64,000 nt of DNA from Streptomyces malaysiensis subsp. samsunensis (GTDB taxonomy: Bacteria > Actinomycetota > Actinomycetes > Streptomycetales > Streptomycetaceae): NCBI RefSeq assembly GCF_024519315.1, contig NZ_JANIIC010000040.1, forward strand, positions 1 through 64,000, read 5' to 3'. Of the stretch, positions 31,879-40,941 are shown one piece after another. Numbering within the stretch: position 1 is the first letter of the stretch; the number at the start of each line of letters is the position of its first letter. The position numbers and the translations under genes were made by a program. The notes beneath the pieces were generated by a model. It did not search any database. It had not been told where the DNA came from and was given only the letters and a program-made list of their open reading frames with translations.

Positions 31879-33093
31879 ATGGCAACGGAGTACCTGGGGG
31901 ACCGTGTGAGGCGTCTCCGCCGTCAGGCGACGCTGACACAAGAGGGCTTGGCAGAGCAGGCTGGTGTGTCTGTCGACACCATTCGTCGGCTGGAACAGAA
32001 GCCGCACAGTTCCGTGCGGCTGCCCACGCTGCACGCTCTTGCATCAGGGCTTGGCGTAGAGCTGACGAGCCTGGTGGGCGACCCTCCAGGCGCTCCGTCG
32101 ACGGGAGAATCCGATTCCCCGCAACTCGTCGCCGTCCGTCGCGCCATCATGCCGCCGTTGTTCGCCCCACCTGCCCCGCCCGGCGACCTGGAGACCCTGA
32201 CCCTGGAGCGGGTCCGGCGTGATATCGCGGGCGGGTGGACGCTCTACCACGCGGCAGCGTTCGAAGAGCTGCTCAGCGCACTGCCGGGCCTGATCACCGA
32301 CGCCCGGTTCGCTGCCACTGTCGGCGACGCCGACCAGCGCGCGGCAGGGCAGGCAGCGCTGAGCAAGGCACTTCAGCTGGGCGGACACCTCGCCATCCGG
32401 ATGGGGAAGACGGATCTCGCCCTGTCGTCCCTGGAACGGGCCATAGCCGCCGCTGACGCCTCGTCGGACCCGCTCCTGGCCCCCATGATCTCCAATTCCG
32501 TCGCGTGGGCGTACCAGCGTCAGGCGAGGCTGGACGACGCACGTGGGCTGGCTGTCCACGCCGCTGATCGGGTCGAACGCGATCACAGCGGTACTCCGGA
32601 GGGGATGCGAGTCTGGGGCGGGCTCCTCATGTCGGCCGCGACGAGCCACGCTCGGAGCGGCGACTATGAGCGTGCCAGCGACATGATGGTGACCGCGGAG
32701 AAGGCCGCTGAGCGATTGGCGAGGATGCCGAAGCCACAGGACGGCAAGCTGCTGAGTGTCTTCAGCAAGTCCTCCGTGCGCATTGAGCGGGTCCGCCTGG
32801 CCGTCCAGCACGAGCGGCCGAGCGAGGCTCTGACCCTCGCCCGTGGGATGCGACTGTCCAAGGACACCCCGCCGTCGTGGCGGACATGGCTGCTGCTCGA
32901 CGTCGCACGCGCCCACGCCGACCTGGGCAACGGAGTAGGTGCCGTGAAGGCGCTGGAGTCCCTGAAGCGCAACGCCCCAGCGTGGATGCGGCATCACACA
33001 CTCGCCGTCGCTGTCGTGCGGGACCTGTGGAACTGGTCGTCACGGCCGACCGGGCTCAAGCCGATCGCCGAGTTCCTGGGTGTCGCCGATTAA
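31879..33093 (+). CDS. XRE-type HTH regulator with TPR-like C-terminal region
   Basis: 404 residues. An HTH_3 domain at about 5-65 (YLGDRVRRLRRQATLTQEGL, AEQAGVSVDTIRRLEQ) precedes a long all-helical region with tetratricopeptide-like pairs (AGQAALSKALQLGGHLAIRM, ALSSLERAIAAADASSDPLL, YQRQARLDDARGLAVHAADR). This architecture is common in Streptomyces, where such regulators sit beside small proteins of unknown role, as they do here. There is no Shine-Dalgarno sequence, but a TAGCTT lies 7-12 bases before the ATG, so the mRNA may be leaderless. Confidence 0.85.
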   Translation: MATEYLGDRVRRLRRQATLTQEGLAEQAGVSVDTIRRLEQKPHSSVRLPTLHALASGLGVELTSLVGDPPGAPSTGESDSPQLVAVRRAIMPPLFAPPAPPGDLETLTLERVRRDIAGGWTLYHAAAFEELLSALPGLITDARFAATVGDADQRAAGQAALSKALQLGGHLAIRMGKTDLALSSLERAIAAADASSDPLLAPMISNSVAWAYQRQARLDDARGLAVHAADRVERDHSGTPEGMRVWGGLLMSAATSHARSGDYERASDMMVTAEKAAERLARMPKPQDGKLLSVFSKSSVRIERVRLAVQHERPSEALTLARGMRLSKDTPPSWRTWLLLDVARAHADLGNGVGAVKALESLKRNAPAWMRHHTLAVAVVRDLWNWSSRPTGLKPIAEFLGVAD

Positions 33094-33221
33094 CGTCGCC
33101 GGACTGCGTAACGCATTCCCTGTCGCTTCATCGCGGCGCCCGTCAGGCTCAGGCTGTTAAGGACCCCCGCACCGGGGCGAACCGGCCGGGGGCATGGCCA
33201 CGCTTCGAAGGAGCGCGACGC

Positions 33222-33554
33222 ATGAAGGCTACCCGCCTACGTTTACTGCCATGGCCGGGTCAAAACGGCCAGCGCACGTACACACCTGATGACTCACCCG
33301 ACGGCCATGTCGCACGCCTGGCTGACCGGATCGAAGCAGAGCAGATCGTTACGGCACAGGCCGTCATGTCGCTCAGCCGGGGCATCCTGGACGCTGGTCT
33401 CCTTGTCGCACCGACCGAGTGCGCCCATCTGCTGAAGCGACTCACGGAGTGCCTCGGGGACGTGCTGCTCGTGGCGGAGTCCCGGGGCGGCCGTCTCCCC
33501 GCGCCGAACCCGCTGGAGCCGGAGGCGGAGGGTGTTCCGGAGGCCAAGTCATGA
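33222..33554 (+). CDS. Hypothetical protein, 110 aa, in the XRE/TPR module
   Basis: Not recognised. An N-terminal basic/proline region (KATRLRLLPWPGQNGQRTY) is followed by amphipathic helices (VARLADRIEAEQIVTAQAVM, HLLKRLTECLGDVLLVAES) that could form a helical bundle. AAGGAG lies before ATG 33222. The next gene starts at 33551 inside its last codons (ATGA overlap), so the two are coupled. Likely co-regulated with the XRE/TPR gene 129 bases upstream. Confidence 0.65.
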   Translation: MKATRLRLLPWPGQNGQRTYTPDDSPDGHVARLADRIEAEQIVTAQAVMSLSRGILDAGLLVAPTECAHLLKRLTECLGDVLLVAESRGGRLPAPNPLEPEAEGVPEAKS

Positions 33555-33949
33555 GCCGACACGTCGAGCCAACACCGATGACCGCGCCCCTGCCTGAGGG
33601 CTGGACGTACTTCCGGTCCTATGTGAAGGCCACGCTGCACGGACCGCCGCCTCAGTGGTACGCAACGGCGCCATACCACACCGCCGACCGCCTCCAGCTA
33701 CAGACACCCACGGCCACCCGGCGGGAGCGGGCGACGGGGCGTCAATGGTCCGTGCGCGGGGGTCGGTCCGCCGGTCGCGGTGGCGCCGTCGTGCCGCGCA
33801 CTTCGAGGGACGGGGTGGTGAGGGCGACCTCGCCGGGGCGGCCGGGGTCGGCGATCCGGTCCAGCAGGCGGCGTGCGGCGCGGCGGCCGATGTCGTGGCC
33901 GGAGTTGTCCACGGTGGTGAGCCACAGATGGCGCAGCCGCGCGAGGTAG
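33551..33949 (+). pseudogene. Small module protein with disrupted 3' end
   Basis: The first 55 residues look like a conserved small protein (PLPEGWTYFRSYVKATLHGP, PPQWYATAPYHTADRLQLQT). From about base 33715 the frame becomes arginine/serine-rich and runs antisense through the 3' end of the lacI gene (which ends at 33742) for over 200 bases before a stop. This suggests that the natural end was lost when the LacI/Gfo-Idh segment was joined here. The true product, if any, is the N-terminal part. Confidence 0.5.
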
Positions 33950-34770
33950 GTGTTGTCGTAGCCGACGAGGGAGAGGTCGCCCGGCACCCGCAGGCCGAGC
34001 TCCTCGGCGGCCGACAGGGCGCCGACTCCGGCCATGTCGTTGAACGCGAAGACGGCGGTGGGCCGTTGTGGCGCGCTCAGCAGCCGGACCGTGGCCCGGT
34101 AGCCGCCCTCCTCGGTCAGATCGCCCTGTTCCACGGTGGCCGACCCGGCAAGGCCGTGCTCGCGCGTCACCGCCTCGAAGCCGCGGCGGCGCAGCTCGCC
34201 CACCACGCCCTGCCCGGCGATATGGGCGATGCGCCGGTGGCCCAGGCCGATGAGGTGCTCGGTGGCGAGGCGGGCGCCCCGCTCGTCGTCGCCCGCCACG
34301 ATGTCCACGTCGGGCAGCACGGGCTCGCGGGTGCCCGCGACCACCGTGGGCACCCGCGCGGCCGCCGTGCGCACCGCCGCCGGATCGGGAAGTGTGCCCA
34401 CGGCGATCAGGCCGTCGACCCGCAGCTCGGTGAAGGTGTGGGTGAGGTCCTCGCCGAGCCGCCGGTTGAGCCGGCCGTCGGCCAGCAGGGTCCGCAGACC
34501 GCTCGCGTACAGCTCGGAGTTGAGGCCGTCGAGCAGCTCCACGAACCAGGGGTTGCGCAGATCGTTGAGGAGCACCCCGACGGTCCGGGTGCGCCGCTCG
34601 CTGAGGCTGCGCGCGGCGGCGTTGGGCCGGTAGCCGAGCTCCTCGACGGCGGTCAGGACGGCCTGCCGCTTCTCGGGGCGCACCTGCTCGGAGCCGCGCA
34701 GCACGAGGGAGACCAGCGACTTCGACACTCCGGCCCGTTCGGCGACGTCGCGGATCGTCGGTGGTCTCAT
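33742..34770 (-). CDS. LacI-family repressor
   Basis: 342 residues. HTH at 4-50 (TIRDVAERAGVSKSLVSLVL, hinge NAAARSLSERRT) precedes a periplasmic-binding-protein-like sensor (TVGVLLNDLRNPWFVELLDG, ERGARLATEHLIGLGHRRIA, VFAFNDMAGVGALSAAEELG). It is divergent from the Gfo/Idh/MocA oxidoreductase gene across a 146-base region with two matching operators. The ligand is probably the sugar, inositol or sugar-acid handled by that enzyme. The RPADRPPRTDH tail is short and basic. Confidence 0.92.
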   Translation of the reverse strand: MRPPTIRDVAERAGVSKSLVSLVLRGSEQVRPEKRQAVLTAVEELGYRPNAAARSLSERRTRTVGVLLNDLRNPWFVELLDGLNSELYASGLRTLLADGRLNRRLGEDLTHTFTELRVDGLIAVGTLPDPAAVRTAAARVPTVVAGTREPVLPDVDIVAGDDERGARLATEHLIGLGHRRIAHIAGQGVVGELRRRGFEAVTREHGLAGSATVEQGDLTEEGGYRATVRLLSAPQRPTAVFAFNDMAGVGALSAAEELGLRVPGDLSLVGYDNTYLARLRHLWLTTVDNSGHDIGRRAARRLLDRIADPGRPGEVALTTPSLEVRGTTAPPRPADRPPRTDH

Positions 34771-34774
34771 GGTG

Positions 34775-34786
34775 TGGACCGTTCCA
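34775..34786. promoter_or_regulatory. LacI operator O1
   Basis: TGGACCGTTCCA, a near-palindrome just 5 bases upstream of the lacI start. It is part of a 13-base exact inverted repeat with the operator at 34857-34868. Binding here would autoregulate lacI. Confidence 0.75.
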
Positions 34787-34812
34787 TAAGGCGGACGCGG
34801 TTGTCAAAGGGG

Positions 34813-34841
34813 TTGACACCTGCGGATAGGGCTTCCAGTGT
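34813..34841 (+). promoter_or_regulatory. Promoter of the Gfo/Idh/MocA gene
   Basis: Consensus -35 TTGACA (34813-34818) and a weaker -10 CAGTGT (34836-34841), 17 bases apart. The downstream operator at 34857-34868 would sit just after the transcription start, a position that blocks clearance. An oppositely oriented TTGACA (34802-34807) may serve lacI. Confidence 0.6.
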
Positions 34842-34856
34842 GGGTCGGGAGAAGTA

Positions 34857-34868
34857 TGGAACGGTCCA
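34857..34868. promoter_or_regulatory. LacI operator O2
   Basis: TGGAACGGTCCA, the reverse complement of O1. Centres of O1 and O2 are 82 bases apart, close to eight helical turns, so one tetramer or two dimers could loop the divergent promoters. Confidence 0.75.
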
Positions 34869-34916
34869 AAGACGGTTTCGAAGAAGGTTCCGAAGAAGCT
34901 CCAAAGAAGGGCAGCC

Positions 34917-36071
34917 ATGGTGAGTACGTTCGGGGTCGCCGTCGTGGGATTCGGCTGGATGGGACGGGTGCACACCCAGGCGTACATCCGGCTGCCGCAC
35001 CACTTCCCGCGGCTGTCCGTACGGCCCGAACTGGTCGCCGTCGCCGACGAGGTGCCCGGACGGGCCGAGGAGGCCGCCGAGTGGTACGGCTTCGCCACCG
35101 CCGTCCGGGACTGGCGCGAGGTCGCCGCCGACCCCCGGGTCCAGGCCGTGAGCATCGCCGCGCCGAACTTTCTGCACCGCGAGATCGGCGTCGCCATGGC
35201 CCGGGCGGGCAAGCACATCTGGATCGAGAAGCCGGTCGGGCTCACCGCCGACGACGCCCGCGCGGTCGCCGGCGCCGTGGCCGAGGCCGGTGTCCAGGGC
35301 GCGGTCGGCTTCAACTACCGCAACGCACCCGCCGTCCAGACGGCGCGCGCCATGATCGCCGCCGGGGAGATCGGCACCGTCACCCACGCCCGTATCCGCC
35401 TCTTCAGCGATTACGCCGCCCACCCCGAGTCCGCTCTGACCTGGCGGTACGAACGTGCGCGTGGCGGCAGCGGCGTGCTCGGCGACCTCGCCTCGCACGG
35501 GGTGGACCTGGCTCGTTTCCTGCTCGGTGAGATCGACACCCTGACCGCCGACACCGCCGTGTTCGTGCCCGAGCGGGCCCGTCCCACCGGCGCCACCGCG
35601 GGCCACACCCGGGCCACCGGCGGTGAGCTGGGCCCGGTGGAGAACGAGGACTACGTCTCGTGTCTGCTGCGCTTCGCCTCCGGCGCCCGCGGGGTGCTGG
35701 AGGCGTGCCGGGTCTCGGTCGGCGAGCAGAACACCTACGGCTTCGAGATCCACGGCACCAAGGGCGCCGTCTTCTGGGACTTCCGGCGCATGGGCGAACT
35801 CGGCGTCAGCCGTGGCAGCGCCTACCAGGACCAGCCCGTCTCCACCGTGTACATCGGCCCCGGCCACGGCGAGTACGCCGCCTTCCAGCCCGGCTCGGCC
35901 AACAGCATGGGCTATGACGATCTGAAGGTGATCGAGGCGTACCACTTCATGCGCTCCATCGCCGAGGGCACCGCCCACGGCGCCACCCTGGACGACGCCG
36001 TGCACAGCGCCACCGTGCTGGACGCCATGACCCGCTCCGCCGATCTGGGCACCTGGGTGAGCCCCGGCTGA
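34917..36071 (+). CDS. Gfo/Idh/MocA-family oxidoreductase
   Basis: 384 residues. The NAD(P) loop is VGFGWMGRVH and the catalytic motif EKPVGLT carries the Lys. The C-terminal alpha/beta domain includes GGSGVLGDLASHGVDLARF, with the Asp-xxx-His pair expected in inositol or sugar dehydrogenases of this family. It oxidises a cyclitol or sugar at one hydroxyl. Controlled by the divergent LacI. No ABC transporter or aldolase gene accompanies it, so the locus may be a remnant of a larger catabolic operon. Confidence 0.9.
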   Translation: MVSTFGVAVVGFGWMGRVHTQAYIRLPHHFPRLSVRPELVAVADEVPGRAEEAAEWYGFATAVRDWREVAADPRVQAVSIAAPNFLHREIGVAMARAGKHIWIEKPVGLTADDARAVAGAVAEAGVQGAVGFNYRNAPAVQTARAMIAAGEIGTVTHARIRLFSDYAAHPESALTWRYERARGGSGVLGDLASHGVDLARFLLGEIDTLTADTAVFVPERARPTGATAGHTRATGGELGPVENEDYVSCLLRFASGARGVLEACRVSVGEQNTYGFEIHGTKGAVFWDFRRMGELGVSRGSAYQDQPVSTVYIGPGHGEYAAFQPGSANSMGYDDLKVIEAYHFMRSIAEGTAHGATLDDAVHSATVLDAMTRSADLGTWVSPG

Positions 36072-36199
36072 GCGAAGTGGCGGACGACAGGGTGACTTCC
36101 AGCTCATGGTGGACGCGGTGAGCACTCGGGGCCGTACCGGCGTACTGGAGGGGGCGTGGAACACCGCCACGCACCCTCGACGCCGGAGGTGCCTCACCC

Positions 36200-37213
36200 G
36201 TGACCACCACGACCAAAGCCGCCCCGACCGGGGCCGGCCGCCGCGCCGCGGGCGATCCGCGGGGCGGGAGGTTCGACTCCGCCCTCGGCCTGATCATGCT
36301 GCTGCTCCTGGTGGTGGTCGCTCAGGGGCCGATCCGCCGTGCGCTGTCGGCCCCGGTGGCGCAGAGCTGGATGACCGTCTTCGTCGCGGTGGTCCTCCAG
36401 GCCTTGCCGTTCCTCGTGCTCGGAGTGCTGCTGTCGGCGCTCATCGCGGTGTTCGTCCCGCCGTCGTTCTTCGCCCGCGCGCTGCCGCGCCGGCCCGCGC
36501 TCGCGGTGCCGGTGGCGGGGGTGGCCGGGGCGGTGCTGCCCGGCTGCGAATGCGCCTCCGTGCCGGTGGCCGGGGCGCTGGTGCGCCGGGGCGTCACCCC
36601 CGCGGCGGCGCTGGCGTTTCTGCTGTCCGCCCCGGCGATCAACCCGATCGTGCTGACCGCCACCGCCGTGGCGTTCCCCCGCCAACCGGAGATGGTGCTG
36701 GCCCGGTTCGTGGCGAGTCTGCTCGTGGCGTGTGCGATGGGCTGGCTGTGGCAGCGGCTGGGGCGGGCCGACTGGCTGCGCCCCCCGGCCCGCCCCTCCT
36801 TCCACGGCCACGGCAGGGGCGCAGCGTTCTGGGCGTCCGTACGCCACGATGTGATGCACGCCGGTGGGTTCCTCGTCGTCGGCGCGATGGCCGCGGCCAC
36901 CCTCAAGGCCGTGGTGCCGGCGAGCTGGCTGCGTGGCGCCGCGGATGACCCGGTCGTATCGGTCCTCGCGCTGGCGGTCCTCGCGGTGCTGCTGTCGATC
37001 TGCTCCGAGGCCGACGCCTTCGTGGCCGCGTCCCTGTCGCAGTTCCCGCTCACCGCCCGGCTGGCGTTCCTGGTCGTCGGGCCGATGATCGACCTGAAGC
37101 TGTTCGCCATGCAGACCGGCACGTTCGGCCGCGGGTTCGCGCTGCGGTTCGCCCCCGCCACCTTCGTCCTCGCCGTTCTGGTGTCGGCCCTGGTCGGGGC
37201 GGTGCTGCTGTGA
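36200..37213 (+). CDS. DUF318/ArsP-like permease (YcgR type)
   Basis: 337 residues with about eight membrane helices from a GTG start (GGAGGTG upstream). The family core VLPGCECASVPVAGALVRRG contains the paired cysteines typical of DUF318 permeases; a second half-repeat has LSICSEADAFVAASL. Such proteins pair with a TIGR03943 protein, encoded next with a four-base overlap. Proposed roles are metal or metalloid transport (ArsP exports organoarsenicals), but a substrate is not established for this pair. No Zur box was seen upstream. Confidence 0.85.
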   Translation: MTTTTKAAPTGAGRRAAGDPRGGRFDSALGLIMLLLLVVVAQGPIRRALSAPVAQSWMTVFVAVVLQALPFLVLGVLLSALIAVFVPPSFFARALPRRPALAVPVAGVAGAVLPGCECASVPVAGALVRRGVTPAAALAFLLSAPAINPIVLTATAVAFPRQPEMVLARFVASLLVACAMGWLWQRLGRADWLRPPARPSFHGHGRGAAFWASVRHDVMHAGGFLVVGAMAAATLKAVVPASWLRGAADDPVVSVLALAVLAVLLSICSEADAFVAASLSQFPLTARLAFLVVGPMIDLKLFAMQTGTFGRGFALRFAPATFVLAVLVSALVGAVLL

Positions 37214-37929
37214 ACCGCAAGGCTCAGGCGATCGTGCTGTTCCTGGTCGGCGTGGCGGTGCTGCGGGCCGGATTCACCGACCTCTATCTGCGCTATGTGA
37301 AGGCGGGGCTGCGCCCGTTGCTCCTCGCGGCCGGCGTCGTCCTGATCGCGGCCGCCGTCGCCACCGTCTGGTACGAGCGGCGACCGCGGGACGCGGGGGA
37401 CGCAGACGGAGGCCATGCCCACCGGGAGCCACGTGTCTCCTGGCTGCTCGTGCTCCCGCTGTTCGCCCTCATCCTGGTGGCGCCGCCCGCGCTGGGCTCG
37501 TACACCGCCATGCACACCGGTACGGCGCTGCAACGCCCTTGGGGCTTCCCCGACCTCCCCGCAGGTGACCCGCTGCCGCTCAACGTGGCCGATTACGCCG
37601 GGCGCGCGGTGTACGACCACGGGCGCTCCCTGGAGCACCGCAGGGTCGAGATCACCGGCTTCGTCGCCCTCGACGGCCACGGCGCCCCCTACCTCGTCCG
37701 CATGGCCCTCAACTGCTGCGCCGCCGACGCCCAGCCCGTCAAGATCGGCCTGACCGGGCGGATCCCACCGGTGCTGCAACCCGACACCTGGCTCCAGGTC
37801 ATCGGCACCTACACCAGCGAACGGACCAAGGACCCGGTGGGCGGTGGCGCCATCCCGTACCTCGAGGTCAGCCGGTCCAGGCCGGTCCCGGCCCCGCGCG
37901 ATCCGTACGACGAGAGCTGGAACGGCTGA
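37210..37929 (+). CDS. TIGR03943-family membrane protein (YcgQ type), partner of the permease
   Basis: 239 residues. There are two N-terminal membrane helices (QAIVLFLVGVAVLRAGFTDL, LLLAAGVVLIAAAVATVWY), a His-rich loop (GGHAHREP), a third helix (WLLVLPLFALILVAPPAL), then an extracytoplasmic domain. That domain contains RRVEITGFVALDGHGAPYLV and LNCCAADAQPVKIGL, with the conserved Cys-Cys pair. Translation is coupled to the permease by the ATGA overlap. The pair probably forms one complex; the CC and His residues point to metal handling. Confidence 0.85.
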   Translation: MNRKAQAIVLFLVGVAVLRAGFTDLYLRYVKAGLRPLLLAAGVVLIAAAVATVWYERRPRDAGDADGGHAHREPRVSWLLVLPLFALILVAPPALGSYTAMHTGTALQRPWGFPDLPAGDPLPLNVADYAGRAVYDHGRSLEHRRVEITGFVALDGHGAPYLVRMALNCCAADAQPVKIGLTGRIPPVLQPDTWLQVIGTYTSERTKDPVGGGAIPYLEVSRSRPVPAPRDPYDESWNG

Positions 37930-38066
37930 TGGCCGACCACGCGTCAAACCGGTCCACATCCCGCCCGCCACCCGGCCGGTAGAATCCCGCCGCGCGGCTG
38001 CTGATCTTGGGGCAGTGGGCGCCCGACCATAGGAGATTCCTCCTGCCACGACCCTGGGAGCCGACC

Positions 38067-39077
38067 ATGGAGCACACCTCCCCCGACCGTGCGGCCACGG
38101 CACCGCTCGGCCCGCCGCCGCCGTTCGACCCGGAACTCGCCACCGCGCTCGCGGCCATCCATGAGCTCATGCCGCCCGGCGGGTCCGGGGCCGACCCGGG
38201 TGCGACACCTCCTGAGGACGTGCCCGGGATGCGGCCGGTGACGAACGAGACCCTGGAGCGCGACGGGGCCTTCCGGGTCGAGGAGCGGTCCGTCCCCGGC
38301 CCGGCGGGCGCGCCGGACGTCTCACTGCTGATCTGCCGCCTGGCGGACGCGGCCACCCCGGTGCCCGCGCTCTACCACATCCACGGCGGCGGTATGACGG
38401 TCGGGGACAACCGCACGGGCGTACCGGAGATGCTCGACCTCGCCCAGGAACTGCGGCTCTCCGTGGTCTCCGTCGAGTACCGCCTGGCACCCGGGACCCG
38501 GCACCCCGGGCCGGTCGAGGACTGCTACGCCGGTCTGGTCTGGACGGCCGAACACGCCGCGGAGCTGGGCATCGACCCGGAGCGCGTCATCGTCGTCGGG
38601 GGCAGCGCGGGTGGTGGCCTCGCCGCGGCCGTCGCCCTGCTGGCCCGTGACCGCGGCGGCCCCGCCCTGCTCGGGCAGGTGCTGATGTGCCCCATGATCG
38701 ACGACCGCAACGACACGCCCTCCGCCCGCCAGATGACCGGCGTCGGGGTGTGGGACAGGGCCGCCAACGAGGCCGGGTGGACGGCGCTGCTCGGTGCCGC
38801 GCGCGGCACCGACGACGTCTCGCCCTACGCCGCACCGGCCCGTGCGGCGGATCTGTCCGGCCTGCCGCCCGCGTTCGTCGACGTGGCGTCCGCCGAGACC
38901 TTCCGCGACGAGGACGTCGACTACGCCCGCCGCATCTGGGAGGCCGGGGGAGAGGCCGAACTGCACGTCTGGACGGGCGGTTTCCACGGATTCGACAGCA
39001 TGGCACCGCAGGCGGCCATCTCGCGGGACGCGTGGCAGGCGCGGCTGCGGTGGCTGCGCAGGCTGCTGGCCCACTGA
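38067..39077 (+). CDS. Alpha/beta hydrolase, hormone-sensitive-lipase (family IV) esterase
   Basis: 336 residues. HIHGGGMTVGD is the HGGG oxyanion motif, VVGGSAGGGLAAAV the nucleophile Ser elbow, then Asp (SAETFRDEDVDY) and His (TGGFHGFDSMAP). All are in the order expected for bacterial HSL-type esterases acting on short acyl esters. No signal peptide, so cytoplasmic. GGGAG precedes ATG 38067; an in-frame GTG 20 codons upstream lacks an RBS. A TAGAAT at 37980-37985 may be its -10 box. Monocistronic. Confidence 0.88.
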   Translation: MEHTSPDRAATAPLGPPPPFDPELATALAAIHELMPPGGSGADPGATPPEDVPGMRPVTNETLERDGAFRVEERSVPGPAGAPDVSLLICRLADAATPVPALYHIHGGGMTVGDNRTGVPEMLDLAQELRLSVVSVEYRLAPGTRHPGPVEDCYAGLVWTAEHAAELGIDPERVIVVGGSAGGGLAAAVALLARDRGGPALLGQVLMCPMIDDRNDTPSARQMTGVGVWDRAANEAGWTALLGAARGTDDVSPYAAPARAADLSGLPPAFVDVASAETFRDEDVDYARRIWEAGGEAELHVWTGGFHGFDSMAPQAAISRDAWQARLRWLRRLLAH

Positions 39078-39111
39078 CCGGCACGCCCGCCAGAGGCGCC
39101 CCGCGAGGGAC

Positions 39112-40845
39112 TCAGTGTGATTCGCGGGGCACCGGATGTCCGCTGGAGCCGACCAGGAAGTCCAGGTCCAGGCCCTGGTCCGCCTGAAGCACATGGTCGG
39201 TGTAGAGCCTGCTCCAGCCCCGGTCGGCGACCGGTGGCGGGGGCTCCCACGCGGCCCTTCGGCGCGTCAGCTCCTCCTCGCCCACCTCCAGGGCCAGCGT
39301 GCGCGCCGGGACGTCCAGGGTGATCCAGTCGCCGTCGCGCACCAGCGCCAGCGGGCCGCCGACGGCGGACTCGGGGGCCACATGGAGGACCACGGTGCCG
39401 AAGCCGGTGCCGGACATCCGGCCGTCACATATGCGCACCATGTCCTCGACGCCCTTGCGCAGCAACTTGGGCGGCAGCACCACATTGGAGACCTCGGGCA
39501 TGCCCGGGTAGCCACGAGGGCCGCTGCCCCGTATCACCAGCACGGTGTTCTCGTCCACCGGCAGGTCCTCGTCGGCGTGTACGGCGATGTAGTCCTCCGG
39601 TGTGTCGAACACCAGGGCCCGGCCGCGGTGCCGGAGCAGATGGCGCGAGGCGGCGGACTGTTTGATCACCGCGCCGTTCGGCGCGAGATTGCCGCGCAGC
39701 ACGGCGGTGCCGGTGCCCGCTTCCTGGAACGGCTCGTCCAGCGTCCGGATCACCTCACGGTTCCAGCACTCGGCGTCGGCGACGTTCTCCGCCACCGTGT
39801 GCCCGCTCACCGTGGCCGCGTCCGTGTGCAGCAGCGCCCCCAGCTCGCGCATCACCACCGGCAGCCCACCGGCGTAGCAGAAGTCCTCCATCAGGAACCG
39901 TCCGGAGGGCTGGAGATCGACCAGTGTGGGCACCTCCCGGGCCAGCGCGTCGAAGTCGTCGAGGCTCAGCGGCACCCCCAGCCGCCCCGCGATGGCCAGC
40001 AGATGGATCACCGCGTTGGTCGAACCGCCGATGGCCGCGTTGACCCGGATCGCGTTCTCGAACGCCTCCCGGGTCATGATCTGCGACGGCCGCAGATCCT
40101 CCTCCACCATGGCCACGATCCGCTGCCCGGCGCGCTGCGCCGTCTCGTACCGCCGCGAGTCCACCGCCGGCCAGCTCGCCGAATACGGCAGCTGCATACC
40201 GAGCGCCTCGGCCATCGACGCCATGGTGGACGCGGTGCCCATGGTCATGCAGTGCCCGTTGGACCGGGCCATACAGCCCTCGGCGAAGAAGCACTCCTCC
40301 TGCGTCATCCGCCCGGCCGCCAGCTCGGCCTCGAACCGCCACACCTGAGTGCCGGAGCCCACGTCCGCGCCCCGGTACTTGCCGTTGAGCATCGGGCCGC
40401 CGGTGACCATGACGGCCGGCAGATCGACGCTCGAGGCGGCCATCAGCAGACCGGGGGTGGTCTTGTCACAGCCGGACAGCAGCACCACACCGTCCAGCGG
40501 ATTGGCCCGCATCAGCTCCTCGGCCTCCATGGCCAGCAGATTGCGGTACAGCATCGCGGTGGGCCGCATCAGCGTCTCGCCCAGCGCCATCGCGGGGAAC
40601 TCCAGCGGAAAGCCACCGGCCTGCCAGACCCCGCGCTTGACCGACTCCGCCACCCGTTGCAGATGACTGTTGCAGGGCGCCAGCTCCGACCAGGTCGTGG
40701 CGATGCCGATCACCGGACGGCCGTCGAACACCTCCCCGGAATAGCCCTGGTTGCGCATCCAGGACCGGTAGACCATGCCGGAGCGGCCCTCCGCGCCGAA
40801 CCAGGCCGAGCTGCGCCGACGGCCGTGTGTTCCCGTGTCAGTCAC
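39112..40845 (-). CDS. IlvD/Edd-family dehydratase (sugar-acid dehydratase, L-arabinonate type)
   Basis: 577 residues. Cluster cysteines are seen in LAPCNSHL, LSGCDKTTPG and EGCMARSNGHC, with later blocks GGSTNAVIHLLAIAGRLG and CDGRMSGTGFGTVVLHV. The spacing and the TWSELAPCNSHL start are closer to pentonate dehydratases (L-arabinonate, D-xylonate) than to branched-chain IlvD. It removes water from an aldonic acid to give a 2-keto-3-deoxy acid. The SDR gene upstream on the same strand, 96 bases away, could act in the same sugar-acid route. Confidence 0.88.
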   Translation of the reverse strand: MTDTGTHGRRRSSAWFGAEGRSGMVYRSWMRNQGYSGEVFDGRPVIGIATTWSELAPCNSHLQRVAESVKRGVWQAGGFPLEFPAMALGETLMRPTAMLYRNLLAMEAEELMRANPLDGVVLLSGCDKTTPGLLMAASSVDLPAVMVTGGPMLNGKYRGADVGSGTQVWRFEAELAAGRMTQEECFFAEGCMARSNGHCMTMGTASTMASMAEALGMQLPYSASWPAVDSRRYETAQRAGQRIVAMVEEDLRPSQIMTREAFENAIRVNAAIGGSTNAVIHLLAIAGRLGVPLSLDDFDALAREVPTLVDLQPSGRFLMEDFCYAGGLPVVMRELGALLHTDAATVSGHTVAENVADAECWNREVIRTLDEPFQEAGTGTAVLRGNLAPNGAVIKQSAASRHLLRHRGRALVFDTPEDYIAVHADEDLPVDENTVLVIRGSGPRGYPGMPEVSNVVLPPKLLRKGVEDMVRICDGRMSGTGFGTVVLHVAPESAVGGPLALVRDGDWITLDVPARTLALEVGEEELTRRRAAWEPPPPVADRGWSRLYTDHVLQADQGLDLDFLVGSSGHPVPRESH

Positions 40846-40941
40846 TTCTGCACTCCCTCTGGCGAACGGTGATGGCGTCTACGAGGTGTCCGGCGGTGCG
40901 AGGAGCCTTCTGCGCGACGAGCCGTGTCGGTAAGCGCCTCC

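Noticed and set aside
36072..36199. Zur box ahead of the DUF318/TIGR03943 pair
   Set aside because: I looked for a TGAAAATGATTTTCA-like dyad; the region is GC-rich and has none.
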